A DNA stretch of 64,000 bases from Pyrus communis. Lineage: Eukaryota; Streptophyta; Magnoliopsida; Rosales; Rosaceae. Shown piece after piece: positions 35,741 through 48,277 of this stretch. Both the position numbers and the translations under genes were made by a program. Location: positions 4,342,501 to 4,406,500 of the forward strand of contig NC_084813.1 in the NCBI RefSeq assembly GCF_963583255.1, given 5' to 3'. The notes below the pieces were generated by a model. It did not search any database. It was not told where the DNA came from and saw only the letters and a program-made list of their open reading frames with translations. Numbering within the stretch: the stretch's first letter is position 1; the number at the start of each line of letters is the position of its first letter.

Positions 35741-36936
35741 GGTTAATCTCAGTTTACTACCATGAAGTTTATTGATTTTCAATATTTGATACATCAATTT
35801 TTTTCATTCCAATCTAGTACCTAAAGTCATAATGCTGGGACACTTTCACACATCCGTTAAGTTTTTCACCAGAAACTCTGTTAATTGATGACGTGGCTTC
35901 CACGTGGATAATAATTGAACGCCACATGTCAATATAGGCCCACATAAATATTTAAAAAATTAAAAAATATAAAAAAATTCCATCGTCTTCCTCGCACGGT
36001 CTTGGCTGCCCAGGCCGTCCAAAATGCCCCCCAAAAATCCTATCTAATTTCAGCTTCCTCTCTTATTCTGCCAAAATCCCTCATCCTAGTGTTAAGATAA
36101 GGTGTAGATTCTTTCATCTTCTTTCGACCCGCCATCTGCAACTGTGAATCGCGACACACCCGTTCCCCCTCGTCACATCACCGCCGCGAGCGTCCAATCA
36201 GCCGAACCCACCTTTCCTCGTCGACTCCCCCCCACCCTTGCCTCTTCTCCTCCATTCATCTACTCCTAACACAAACATTCTCCCAATATATTTGTTAGCT
36301 CTAATTCTCCAAAACCCTAAATCAAAATCAAAATCCAAAATTTTCGAATTTGATTCATACAATTAGGTCCATCCGCACAGAGAAGAAAGAGAGGGTGAGA
36401 AGTGTGTGGATAGAGGTAGAGACTTGAAATTGGGGAATGACTTGAAAAGAAGCTCGAGGTTTTCATCGGAGACGATCATCCTCTTGAGGTGGAGCTTTTC
36501 GATCTTTTCTGGGGCTTTGACAGTGGCAAAGGGGTGTTTGTGGGTGGCGCGGTGGGTGAGGGTAGGATTTTAATTAGGGGTTGAAGGGGAATTGGAAGGT
36601 GGGTTTGGGGGAGTGAGACAGGAAGGAGGAGGCGGACAGTGTGGCTAGGTAGGAGCGAGTGTGGAGATGAAATTATCTTCTCTTTTTTGCCTTGTTTTTT
36701 AATTTTTTTTAATTTTTTAATTTTTTTGTGGGCCCATATTTACACATGGCGTCCAGTCATTGTCCACTTGGACGCCACATCATCAGTTAACAGAGTTTTT
36801 AACGGAAAACTTAACATATGTATGAAAATGTCCCAGAATTACGACTTTAGATACCAAACTAGGACGAAAAAAAATTTGATGTATCAAAATGTTGAAAATC
36901 AATAAACTTTAGGGTAATAAACTAAGATTAACACAA
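35741..36936. mobile_element. Mutator-like element with ~220-bp TIRs (Pack-MULE)
   Basis: Long terminal inverted repeats: left about 35741-35965, right about 36705-36936 inverted. Both contain GTTAATCT.AGTTTA.TACC, AAGTTTATTGATTTTCAA, and the pair CCACGTGGA / TCCACTTGGA near GCCACAT. A 9-bp AAAAAATTA flanks both ends (35732-35740 and 36937-36945), the size expected for Mutator target duplications, although it is A-rich and therefore weaker evidence. There is no transposase. The GC-rich centre holds an auxin-receptor gene fragment and other GC-rich sequence that looks exonic or 5'-UTR-like. Confidence 0.78.
36405..36567 (-). pseudogene. Captured TIR1/AFB auxin-receptor fragment
   Basis: The minus-strand frame reads ...EKIEKLHLKRMIVSDENLE followed by LLFKSFPNFKSL. 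This is the LRR pattern conserved in TIR1/AFB F-box auxin receptors (LKRMVV.D..LEL...SF.NFK.L). Only about 40-50 residues are present, inside a transposable element, with no start or intact gene around it. The match is from memory of the family. Confidence 0.6.
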
Positions 36937-37588
36937 AAAAAATTATAGAATGCCTTTTCGGGGGAACAATTGGAATGAGGAATCAGCAAAAGAGAAGTGA
37001 TGGTACTGAAAATTAAGCATAGCTCGAACTAGGTCACCACAATGAGATTTTTTTAAGTACCAAGTATTCAAACAATACTTCACATGCATTAATACAAGTG
37101 GAAAAAAAGATTTATTTTTTCATGTTCCTCCACTTATTTTATGACACGGGGAGTATCCGTTTGGATACCAGACACTTGAAAAAAAATCTCCACCACAAGA
37201 GACTTGTTATTTACCACTACAAAGGGACTTTTTTTTTTTTTTTTTTTTTGGAAACTACTACAAAGGGAATTGTTACGTTGGAAGATTAACCATGGTTATT
37301 TTATACACGTGTTAAATTTTTAGGTCAAGAAATTCTTGTGTGAAGGACCTAGATGTGGTCATTACATGAGGTAGTGATGTGTTTTCGAAAGAAGTGGTGG
37401 TGGGCCATGAGAGGATTTTGGGTCTAACATTCGCACGGACACGCATGTCCGTATGCTAGACCTAAGACTTTCTCTAAAGGATAGTAATGGAGATGGAGAA
37501 TTATATAGTGGAGAGTTGTAGAGTGTTATCATCCTTCACTTAGAGAGTTATAAGCCCAACAGCAACCAACATAAAAGTTAGCTAGGGC
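36937..37588. other. Upstream region of the first aminotransferase gene
   Basis: AT-rich spacer with a poly-T run (about 37230-37249) and an imperfect inverted repeat, TCTAACATTCGCACGGACACG and GTCCGTATGCTAGACC, around 37420-37465. The segment 37490-37588 probably carries the core promoter and 5' UTR. No clear TATA box beyond TTATATAGTGG at about 37501. Confidence 0.35.
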
Positions 37589-38525
37589 ATGGAGATGGAG
37601 GGTGTGGAGAATGGCTGGCAGAAGAAATGGCAGTTCCGAGGGAACGAAGAACTGAACACGGCGTCGATCTCCGTCCGAGGAGCTCTCACGATGTTAATGA
37701 AAAATCTCAAGAACCCAGCTGGTGATGATCAACGGCCCACCATTATGCTTGGCCGCGGGGACCCTACTGAATTCCGATCGTTTTGGACCACTCCGGTGGC
37801 TGTTGACGCCGTCGCAGATGCCCTCCATTCCTTCAAGTTCAACTCTTACTGTCCTACCGGCGGCGTTATTCCGGCAAGAAGGTATGTTTGTATGCACTTG
37901 TTTAGTTTAGTCTTACTGGAAGTTTAATTTGCTGCTTCATTTTCTTCCGTTCGTTTTGCTTTTATTTTTCCTTTCTCATATTTGCATGTATTTCTAGCCA
38001 ATATTAAGAAATTCAATGGCACCATTTCCTTGTTTACAAACTTTACTTGTAAACACAGAAAATCAGAAAAAAATATCTGCATTAGAAAAATAGAAAAATT
38101 AGTTTCTAATGTTCATTGACTAAGATTTTAATCAAAGTTTCTAACATTAATATATTAATGAATTACATTTAAGTTAAATAATTATTATTTTTTAATTAGT
38201 AATTGTTTTAGAGTTTTAATACTCACACCCTTATTAAACTCCTAATTAATTTTCAATTCAAACATTTCCCAAATAAAAAAATAAAATTAGAATAAATTTG
38301 AACCCATTAAATTTTTATAATATGTATCCATTCTTAAATTTACCAATTTGTTAAAAATGTACCTTTTTTTAATTTAAAATGTACCCATTTTTTATATAAA
38401 ATTTCATTCAATTTTTCTCTGATCTATTTTCAAACTTATATGGGTACATTCTATTTCGTTGATTTGAGAATGTATTTATGTCAAGTTTAATATAAGGAAT
38501 TTAATAATGTTATTAAGGCAGCTAA

Positions 38526-38556
<31 letters not shown>

Positions 38557-38629
38557 TTTTTGTGCTTTTGAAAAATATACCCATGCTTTGGTATAATAAT
38601 TTTTTGTTTAGTTTTGATGAATGTACACA

Positions 38630-38692
<63 letters not shown>

Positions 38693-41600
38693 ACACACAC
38701 AATATATTGGAGAGTATAATTCATCTTTAATATTTTTAATCCCATAAAATATGGATTTTATTTAAAATCTCATTAATATAAATAACTACAAATTTTATTT
38801 TTATTTTAAAAATATAATAACCTACATATAAATACATTATTACATTATAATATCAGAGACTTCGATCAAAAACTAAAAACCACCAAGATTTCAGTCAAAG
38901 AACATTGATAATTAGGGACCGCATCTAAAACGTCCCCAAAAAAATACATAAATAAATAATAAAAAATGGGGTTCTGTTTGCTATTTGGCTTGTTTAGGAG
39001 ACCCCAGTTTCATATGTACAAGTGGTTGGTGATTTGGTGCTAATTGCTAATATATATAAGGATTCTCGTCCTTTTTTTTTTTTTTTCCTTCTTTATCTCC
39101 TGTTTGAACGGTCAAGATTTTATTTTATTTTTATAGAGAAAGGAAAAAGAAAAAAAAAACCGTGAGAGGAGAAGGAAAAATAAAAGGGAAAGGGAAAAAT
39201 CTACATCTAATATATATAAGGGAAGTTTTTTTGAATTTTTCGTTAGTTTTCCTTATATATAATAGTTTCATTTTGATAAGCCTTAGGCCTTGTACACTGA
39301 ACTTAAAAATATAAGTGTGATATTAATATATTGAACTCACGTATAAATTATATTTTTGGTCAAAAAATTTAAAAGCAGTATCAATATATTATGATCAAAA
39401 GTAAGAATTAGATATCAACATAATAATATTAATATCATAAATAAAACAAACAATGGGCCACTTGCATGTTTTGTCACACTCCGGAGTTCACATATATAAT
39501 ATCATATTACATAGGAATCAGACAGGGACAGCCACTCGTGAGTGGTGACCCCACATATTGCAACAAAATACATCGAACAGTACAATTTATATGTCTTGAC
39601 ACCGTCAAATATAATTTTGATTTGTTGTACATTTTAAATTGTACCATGTACACGACAAAGGTGGAGAAGAGGAATCCGGATTCTCTTTCGATGCTTTTAG
39701 TGAGAATTTCAAAAATTTATGAATTGTGTTCGTTCATTATACATCGTAATATTATTTTAAATTTTTTTTATTTAAAATTGAATACAAACAGTACTTGACG
39801 AAAATTTATACATAATGCATGATCAACGAACACAATTCACAAATTTTTAAATCCTCACAAAAAAAAAGTCCGAAAAGAATCTGTTGGAGATAAGAGACCC
39901 GTGTGCTACTTTGCATTTCATCATTGCAACTCCAAAGTTTCGTGACTTGTATCAATACCTAATGGTGTCGTGCTTCGTTGTAATAAAATAATGATTTATG
40001 TTAATTTTTCAACATATGGCCTTATTATTGGCGGAATACCTAATGGTGTAAGGTCAGGACCGCGGGTCATTCAGTGGAGCTGAACATTTTGAATTTTGGA
40101 GGGGTGGAAATTTGGAATTTGAAAAAGAGCTCGTTTTGGAGGTGCTTTTAAATTATTAAGATCGTTTTTAGAGAATATGTTTTTTGTTCTAAAAGTATTT
40201 GAAGTACTTCCTACAATAAGCATAAATACTTTTCTAGAATCAACTTGCAATTTTGACAAATGATTGGTTCCAAAATCAAAGCATTTATTAAAATAACCCT
40301 AAACATCGCAAACAAAATCAAAAGTACAAGAATGAACGAAATCTGGAGACGGCTACATGGACAAACAATGTTGCAATTTGAAATTAATGTTTTCATATAA
40401 TCTTACTCATTTCTCCCACTTCTCTCTCACAACTTCCTTTTATCTCTCACTATTCCTCGTTTTTTCACATATACTTCTTCTGAATGTTACGAAAAATGAA
40501 AATTAAAATACAAAATTGAAATGTTATTAAACGATTCCTTATTAATTTCAATAATATTAGTAGTGTTGAAAATATTTTTAGTATCGCGAACATGTAATGA
40601 ACCATACTTTACGTATAATTGACATTCTATATCAGTATGTAGTGGCTCTTTTTGAATCTTCTTGTTGAATGAAAAATCTAATGAAATTTATCGTGTACGT
40701 ATATTTGTATTTCTGGCTCAAAAGGGCTATTGCAGAATATCTCTCCCGCGACCAACCAAACAAGTTATCGGCGAATGATGTATATCTCACTGCTGGTTGT
40801 ACCCAAGCCATTGAAATCATAGTATCTGTCCTTGCACGTCCTGGTGCCAACATTCTTCTTCCAAGGCCTGGTTACCCTCAGTACGAAGCTCGCGCAGAGT
40901 TTGACCACCTCGAAGTACGCCATTTCGATCTTCTTCCTGAAAAGGGCTGGGAGGTGGATCTTGATTCTGTTGAATCTCTTGCAGATCACAACACTGCAGC
41001 TATGGTTATCATCAATCCTAGCAATCCCTGTGGAAATGTCTTCACTTCTCAGCATTTGAAAAAGGTATATGTGCACATAAATAACTTGCTCGATCAATTT
41101 TAATCTATGGAAAATGTTGTCTTGTCATACTGTTTTATATATGTTGCTCGAATGTGAATATAGACCATTGATCAACTTGATTGGAATGTCACAATTGAAC
41201 AATATAAGCATTTGTTAGACGACATATTTAAACTACTTATCGATCATTTGGCCAATTAGCATGAGTTGTAGGGCTCAGATTGACGTCTTCTTTTCGATGG
41301 AGTGTTTAATCGAAACGAATTTGTACTAAGCTCTAATGAACTTTGTGCTTGTCAAAATTAATAGATTGCAGAAACAGCAAACAAACTTGGCATCTTCGTA
41401 ATTTCGGATGAAGTTTATGGGCATCTAGCTTTCGGCAGCAACCCTTTTGTACCTATGGGAAAGTTTAGTTCCATCGTGCCAGTTATTACGCTTGGCTCTA
41501 TATCAAAGACATGGATTGTTCCTGGTTGGAAACTTGGCTGGATTGTCAAAAATGATCCCAATGGCATCTTTGAAAAAACTGGGGTACTCAAACTGGTGTT

Positions 41601-43290
41601 TTGTCTGTGTGTATATATTTTTGCTTTCACCTATATTTTTCTTATGCTGTTATTTCTGTGAGCAGTAAAGTAGCTTCATTGACGCATATATAAGTATATA
41701 TATACGAGCTCGTTTTCAGCGCGGATCTCGTTTTACCATAGCAAAAAGGGGAAAACAATGCAATATATAAGAGATAGTTTTTGTTACAGTAAAACGGAAT
41801 CCGTGATAAAAACTGTTCTTATTTGTCATATTTCTAAACTAAATAGGTCTGTGGTATTGATGTTTTCAATTGCAGATTGTGGACACACTTAACAACTATC
41901 TCGACATCACTACTGACCCAGCAACATTCATTCAGGTACCTATATACATGCATGCATACATTTATACATAATACATCCGTATGTACGCATGCATGTTCGC
42001 ATAAATACTTACATAGCTTCAAACTTTTTCTTTAGATAATTTTGGGAAATTTTAGGTTACGTACCCATAAAAATGTATTTGTACTCTTTGTTTTAATAAA
42101 ATTATTAGTGGATGTCATAGAATCACTCATCATTGTTATTCACTTTTAAATTGTCTATTTTCATGCTTCACGATTATGACATGACATTAACATTCAACGT
42201 TTGAGTTACAAGAAAAGGTACTACTATTGTCAAAGTTTACGGTCCAAACTTACGCCTAATGACATTTTTTTATTGTAACAAGACTGGTGTTTACGTTGTG
42301 GACCTCATATTACACTGTCAAAGCAAATTATTATCTTTCAACGTGATTGCATTGGAAAATCATCGTTCATATTAAGTGTAATATTATTATTAACTATTGA
42401 TTATCATTTTCAGGGAGCTATACCTCAAATGTTTGAGAGAACAAAAGATGTATTTTTCTCAAACATAATTGGCCTTTTGAGAGAAGCCGCAGATCTTTTA
42501 TATGAAATGGTGAAGGAAATTCCATGCCTTACTTGCCCAAACAAACCACAAGGATCTATGGTTGTATTGGTAAGGATTATCTAAAGCCTTTGTTTTTTGC
42601 GAGATTAAACTTGTTAATCCAAACATGCATGAGCTAAAATCAGTGGTAATTATTCTTAATCGTAATTAATAGGTAAAGCTAAATCTATCAGCACTTGAAG
42701 ACATTGATGATGATATACAGTTTTGTCTTAAGTTGGCCGAAGAGGAGTCGGTGATTGTTCTTCCAGGTAAAAATAATTGAAGAACTTACACACCATAATA
42801 TTTGCAATCTAACAACATAACAAATTGTATATTCATGTTTTAATTTGCAATTAACAATTTCTCTAGAAAATAATCATTTTATAATCAATATAATTGTGGC
42901 CTCGTTTGGTATAAATGGTTTGATTGGAACGGATAATCCTTTAAATTCAAGGTATGTTGAAGGTAAAGGAGAATGATTTTACATTTCAAAAGAATTAGAA
43001 GAGGATTCGAATGAAAAAAAACTTCTCTATTCTAATCCATCTCCTACCTTCAAGTTGACATACCTTAATAACTTATCTATTCCAATCTAATCCTCTTATA
43101 CCAAAGGAGGCATGTAAGTCCATGATGAATGAAATTAATATTAGTCATGAATCAAAACCCATGGTTTTCAGGGGTCACGGTTGGACGGAAAGATTGGGTC
43201 CGCATTACTTTTGCTGTGGAGCTTTCAGTACTTGAAGATGGATTTAAGAGGATAAAAGCCTTCCACCAAAGACATGCCAAGAAGATCTAA
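37589..43290 (+). CDS. TAT: Tyrosine aminotransferase-like protein (7 exons), copy 1
   Basis: PLP-dependent class-I aminotransferase of the plant tyrosine/nicotianamine aminotransferase family, which transfers the amino group of tyrosine or related amino acids to 2-oxo acids. Exons: 37589-37881, 40725-41064, 41365-41583, 41876-41935, 42414-42569, 42673-42766, 43172-43290, in phase to 1281 nt (426 aa). Visible: substrate-pocket segment [36 protein letters not shown]-contact ISDEVYG (Asp about 226, Tyr about 229) and the Schiff-base lysine in [16 protein letters not shown] (Lys about 259). The C terminus is intact (RHAKKI). Intron 1 is 2.8 kb and repeat-filled. A second in-frame ATG lies two codons downstream. 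Its paralogue lies tail to tail at 45391-48277. The exact substrate cannot be read from sequence. Confidence 0.93.
37882..40724 (+). other. Large repeat-rich first intron of TAT copy 1
   Basis: Contains TGTACC(C)AT-type repeats (about 38300-38430), (TA)n microsatellites (38527-38549 and about 38642-38682), poly-T tracts, a foldback element (39671-39884) and a possible MITE relic (about 40095-40270). No separate gene was found. Confidence 0.6.
39671..39884. mobile_element. Foldback/MITE-like element in TAT intron 1
   Basis: The left arm (GATTCTCTTTCG...GTGAGAATTTCAAAAATTTATGAATTGTGTTCGTTCAT) is inverted on the right (CGAACACAATTCACAAATTTTTAAATCCTCAC...CGAAAAGAATC). The arms are about 60 bp with mismatches. 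No clear target duplication. Confidence 0.6.
42899..43111. mobile_element. Tourist-like MITE in TAT intron 6
   Basis: The ends GCCTCGTTTGGTATAA and (inverted) GCCTCCTTTGGTATAA form terminal inverted repeats. The interior is also partly self-complementary (GGATAATCC..., CTCCTACCTTCAA/TTGAAGGTAAAGGAG). It is 213 bp. A convincing 3-bp target duplication is not seen (GTG/ATG). Confidence 0.6.
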
Positions 43291-45390
43291 CATGTCTTCT
43301 TTTATATTCACTGTCAAATTAAGTGTATGGTGCTCAGATGCTAATCGGCAACTTTCACATACAATCTCCAAATGTTACATTTTATAAATAAAATAAAGGA
43401 TGAATTAAGTTCTCATCACTCGTTTCTTTTTCTCATTAATTAAAATCTTATTCCTTTTTTATTTTTTATCAAGGTCTCTTGACTTTTCTTCGTGTCATTA
43501 TTTGAATATTAAATTATTTACAAGTCATTATATGTCAATTTAAAAATGTTTTTTTAATCATTTTCAAATATAATATTTTTAGTATTTTTTTTCATATATT
43601 TCTATTTATAATTTGTATCCATTTTTTAATTTATACCAATATTTTTTTTAGTTTCAATTTGTACCCATAATTTTGAATTTTAATATGTACCCATATTTTC
43701 AATTTAATTTGTACCCATAGTTTTGAATTTGAATATGTACCCATATTTTTACTTTAATTTGTACCAATATATTTTTTTATGAACGTACCCATGCTAATTA
43801 TATGCGTTTATTTTATGTTTTAAAATATATCAATATTATTACTTGCACTATATTAATAATACGTGGTTTTTTTGTTTTTTTTTGCTAGAACCATGTGAAG
43901 AACAAATTACTCTTTTATTGATTTTTAAGTAATTGTTATATTTGTAACAATATTGTTTGGATTTGTTTAAATTTCATAATTTTTGGGATATTGAATGCAT
44001 AAATGCATGAGTTAAATCCCTTAAATGATGCTAGGGACCTTGATCAAACTATTTAAACAAATAAGGTTTAATTATAACAATTAGGTTGATTAGGGACCTG
44101 AATCAAAATGTGAATTTAGAAATGATTGTTCTTCTGTTTGTGATTTGCAATTATTTTCTCTGTAACATATTATTTTATTCAATATTCATTCATTATATAC
44201 TTATATATGTTTGAAAGTGCTTCATAACTAAAAACGCTTCAGATCATGTTTGGCAGAAAAAAATAGAAATGCTCATTAAAAATATCACTTGAAAAATGTT
44301 TTCTGGAAGAAACACTTGATTTTTTATTAAAAAATTCAATGCGCTTCTAATAGAAGTGCTTTAACTCTGGAATTAACAAACGATATTATCAACACTAAGA
44401 GGGAGAGGGTGAGCTTAATTTCACAATGGGTTAACAATAATTTTGTTCAAATTCGCCTTTGAGGAGAATCAAATCTAAGACATTTCACTTACAAATGAAT
44501 GAGCCATAGTTCTTTAAATTCACGAGTATTTATCATAAATAGCCAAAATTTGATACTCAGTTTCATAAATGTCAAATTTTATAAATAATTTCTAATTTAC
44601 CCAAATCTACACTCGAAAAGACTCAAATACCAAGTAAAATAAAAAAACAATATAAACCTTAAAGTCTAAACCCTCTTGAGACAAAAGTATTAAATTGTGC
44701 TGATTCATTCACCAACAACAAAGTATGCAACTTTTGCAGACCGATGAATGGATCTGGATTCATTGGGTAAAAATTGTTACCGGTGTATATGAACCTATTA
44801 ATTCTGATCATATTTTTTTTTTTTTTCCTAGCAAAGAAATAAAGCTCCATATGATCCAATACCCACCCATACAGCATGCAGAGCAACTGAATTCTTTGGC
44901 TTATCATTGGAAAAATTGTCGACAACTGGATTTCAAGAATTTGCTTCGGCTTTGGTGGGAAAGAAAATTACGAAAACCTGCATTTAAGTCTGTTCAAGTA
45001 CATTTTTTTATTATTATAATTGATAGTTTTTATAAAAACTAACATTTTTGAAATCGAAGAGTAAGTTTTGGCTTTATATGATAAATTCTCTGAATTCACT
45101 GAATATGCCGTACAAATAATTTAGATTTAAGTTGCATAATTTATCAATAGTACATGTTTTTGAATCTTCCAGAGATGAATGGAGCAATGAGAGAGGCAGA
45201 TCGAACGCGAAGTTACTGATCTCCGACCGCCCTCGATTTTATTTTGTTTATACGTATTACACGACTGGCTAATAGATTAATTTTTGGAACTATCGATCTT
45301 CATTTATTCAAGGTAGAGCCAGCATTTGAAGTTTCGAACGGAGCATGGGATCCAACGAGAAGTTGTTGATCACCACCATCAACAAGTTAA
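43291..45390. other. Spacer between the convergent TAT genes
   Basis: Holds both 3' UTRs. It contains an AT-rich tract with repeated TGTACCCAT-like motifs (43610-43800), similar to those in intron 1 of copy 1. No gene was recognised; the short ORF at 44725-45042 is not supported by similarity. Confidence 0.5.
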
Positions 45391-48277
45391 CTAATGTTTC
45401 TTGGCATGCCGTTGGTAGAAGGCTTTCATCCGGCCAAGGCCATCTTCGAGACATGAATGATCACAAGCGAAGGTTACGCGCAACCAGTTCTTCATTCCCA
45501 CAGCCACCCCTGCAAATAATGTTAACCGCGAGGAATTATAGCGAAGTTTATGTGCAATCTTCAATATATGATTCAAATTTGAGTCCTTGTAGTTGATCTG
45601 ACTGTTTGATCAAGTGCTGAAATGATGTGTTTTGACATTCTTCGATTTGGTGTGTTGTTGCAGGTAAGAGAGATTGAAATCCGGTGTTCGATTTTGATGC
45701 ATGCTAGTGAGTTTTGATTCTTACCAGGTAAAACGACAACAGATTCCTCTTCGGCAAGTTTAATGCAAAACTCCATATCATCACCAATGTCATCCAATAA
45801 TTCGAGGTTTAGCTTCACCTGCATCACAAAATTTCACATCTTTTACGAATCACAGGCATAAAAACACACTCGTGAGCGCTCACTCTCCCGCGCACATATA
45901 TGTGTAATGCCCTTACCATTAGAAACATAGAACCCTCTGGTTTGCTTGGGCAAGTAATGCAGGGGATTTCCTGAAGTCTATCAAAACATATGTCTGCGCA
46001 ACGTCTTAAAATCGCAATTATGTTTGAATAGAACTCCTCTTTGGTCTTCTCTAGAATTTGAGGAATTGCTGCCTGCATGCATAATAACTCACGTTTTATA
46101 GTGGTCTCCAAGGGTTTCTCTACCGCCTTAAACCGGCACAATACAGTTTGAGCTCGGTTTAACAAGATACTACGCTTGTTAGAAAAATGATCCCATCTTG
46201 AGCTTTGGTTATTCGGCTCATGAACTGTAAATAAGCAAGCAAAAAAGCAACTTGATTACAAAACCTGAATGAAGGTTGCAGGATCAGTTGTAACTTCAAG
46301 ACACTCCGTTATGCGCTCAATTAGCTGAGGACAAGAACAAAGCAAAAACAGAGATTTGATTAATTACGCCATATATACTCCAACATTATGATACACACAC
46401 ACACACACACACACACATACGTATATATACAGAGAGAGAGAGAGAGACCCCAGAATTTTTAAGAGCGGCAGTGGGATCACAGGTGACAAGCCAACCAAGT
46501 CGCCAACCAGGTACGATCCATCTCTTCGATATAGAACCAAGTGTAATAACAGGCACAGTAGCTGCAAATGCCGCCATTGGCACAAACTTGGTACTTCCAA
46601 AAGTAATCTGCTCATAAACTTCATCAGCAATTACCAGAATCCCAAGCTTCCTCGCCTTCTCCGCAATCTAGAACTCCACCAAAATCAAAACTAGTAATTA
46701 TCTTTTAGTTAAAATCTTTATTTCAAACCACATTATGAACCGTCTCACTTGTGTATTTGTCGGGAGCCTGAACCTTATAACTAGAGATGTGGTATACGAA
46801 ACATAACACGCATGAATTACCTTGATCCATACACACATTAGGACTAGAATCCTTAGATTAGCAAGAAAAACCGAACAAGTAGTAGTTCGTGTTAGAGCAA
46901 TTAACCAACCTTCTCCAAGTGTTGAGGTGAGTATACATTTCCACAAGGATTGCCAGGATTGATGATCACCATGGCAACAGTATTTTCATCCGAAAGTGCT
47001 TCAACAGCTTCGAGATCAACCTCCCAGCCCTTGTCCGGAAGGAGATCATAATGACGGACTTCAAGATTGGAACAGGCCGCCCGAACATCATAGTAAGGGA
47101 AGCCTGGCCTCGGAAACAAAATGTTGGCACCCGGACGTGCAAGAGCTTCTATGATGACTTCAATCGCATTTGAACATCCAACTGTAAGATAAACATCGTC
47201 CGGTGATAGGTTGTACGGGAGATCATGGGAGAGGTAACCAGCAATTGCCCTGAACGTTGCATTTCCGGCATCAATTTAGTAACGAGAGTACGTACTAATT
47301 ACTTTGAAATGTTACTTGAACAAGTGTATAAATAAACACATCATGTATACGTGACAGAACGTAATACGTATAAATTATGTAACTGCTTGTAATTAGGCCA
47401 AATCAGAGAGATCAACAATACATATCAAGGTATCACTCTCCCTCAGGTGCGGCTTAAACCTTCATGTGGGAATCAAGTTAAGATTTGAGGTTTCAAACAC
47501 AAAATATGTTGCGACTAAATTTGATTAAATGACACGGATTAAACAACTATTGGACTCAAAAAGTTCAAACTGCTAACCCGACAAGCGCCTAAATTTGATT
47601 AAATTTGACTAATTTTCAAACACCCAATGATTAATCAAGACAGTACCCAACCGTCAAGCGCCTAAGCCAACAGTGTCAATGAGACCCCAATATTCGGTTG
47701 ACAGATCTAGGAATTAGGTATGACAATTTCTTATATGACCCGTTAACTCCACAAAAAACAATACGACTTGTTAACAAATCGTCAATATCGGGTAATCTAT
47801 TAAGAATCCTTAAGATGACGAGTTTAATCCAACACGACATATTGACATATCGATATAACTTAAAAACAGCAAACATGAACAGTTTGACAGGCCTAATCTA
47901 GACACAACAAGGCTTCATAGAATTAGAATTAAAAAAAAAAAAAAAAAAATTAGGTAGCAATAAATTGTTATCAAAGTTGACTTGTGTATATACCTTCTTG
48001 CCGGTAGAATACCAACGGTGGGAGAGTAAGAGTTATAGCGGGCGGAGCGAAGGGCGTCAACGACGGCGTCTTCAGCTGCAGCACTAGTTCGGAAGCATGG
48101 GAAGGCGGAGGGGTCACCGTGACCAAGAGGAATGATTGGCCTATCGTCATCTTTGTTGAGACTTCGCATTATCATGTACAGGATTCCTCGAACTGTGACT
48201 GGTGGTGATGCCGTTTTTTGCTCTCCATGGAAATTCCCCTCAAAATTCCACTTCTTCTTCGACTCTTTCTCCACCAT
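45391..48277 (-). CDS. TAT: Tyrosine aminotransferase-like protein (7 exons), copy 2
   Basis: Same family and exon plan as copy 1. Exons in gene order: 47994-48277, 46910-47249, 46449-46667, 46265-46324, 45917-46072, 45725-45818, 45391-45509, giving 1272 nt (423 aa). Exons 2-7 have exactly the same lengths as in copy 1 (340, 219, 60, 156, 94, 119). Visible: PARR at the exon 1 end, [31 protein letters not shown] and Schiff-base [16 protein letters not shown]. The C terminus is RHAKKH. The start [10 protein letters not shown] is chosen because the upstream in-frame extension is a lysine run encoded by a poly-T tract. Protein divergence from copy 1 is substantial, so the duplication is not recent. 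All catalytic residues appear present. Confidence 0.92.
46387..46448 (-). repeat. Microsatellite abutting a splice donor in TAT copy 2
   Basis: Directly after the exon 3 end (GGG) the intron reads GTCTCTCTCTCTCTCT, then TATATACG, then (GT)n. The 5' splice site is therefore formed by the first bases of a CT repeat. Confidence 0.8.

Noticed and set aside
40765..41097. 110-aa minus-strand ORF
   Set aside because: Antisense of TAT copy 1 exon 2.
44725..45042. 105-aa ORF between the TAT genes
   Set aside because: Starts in AT-rich DNA, includes a poly-T-encoded Phe run and has no recognisable similarity.
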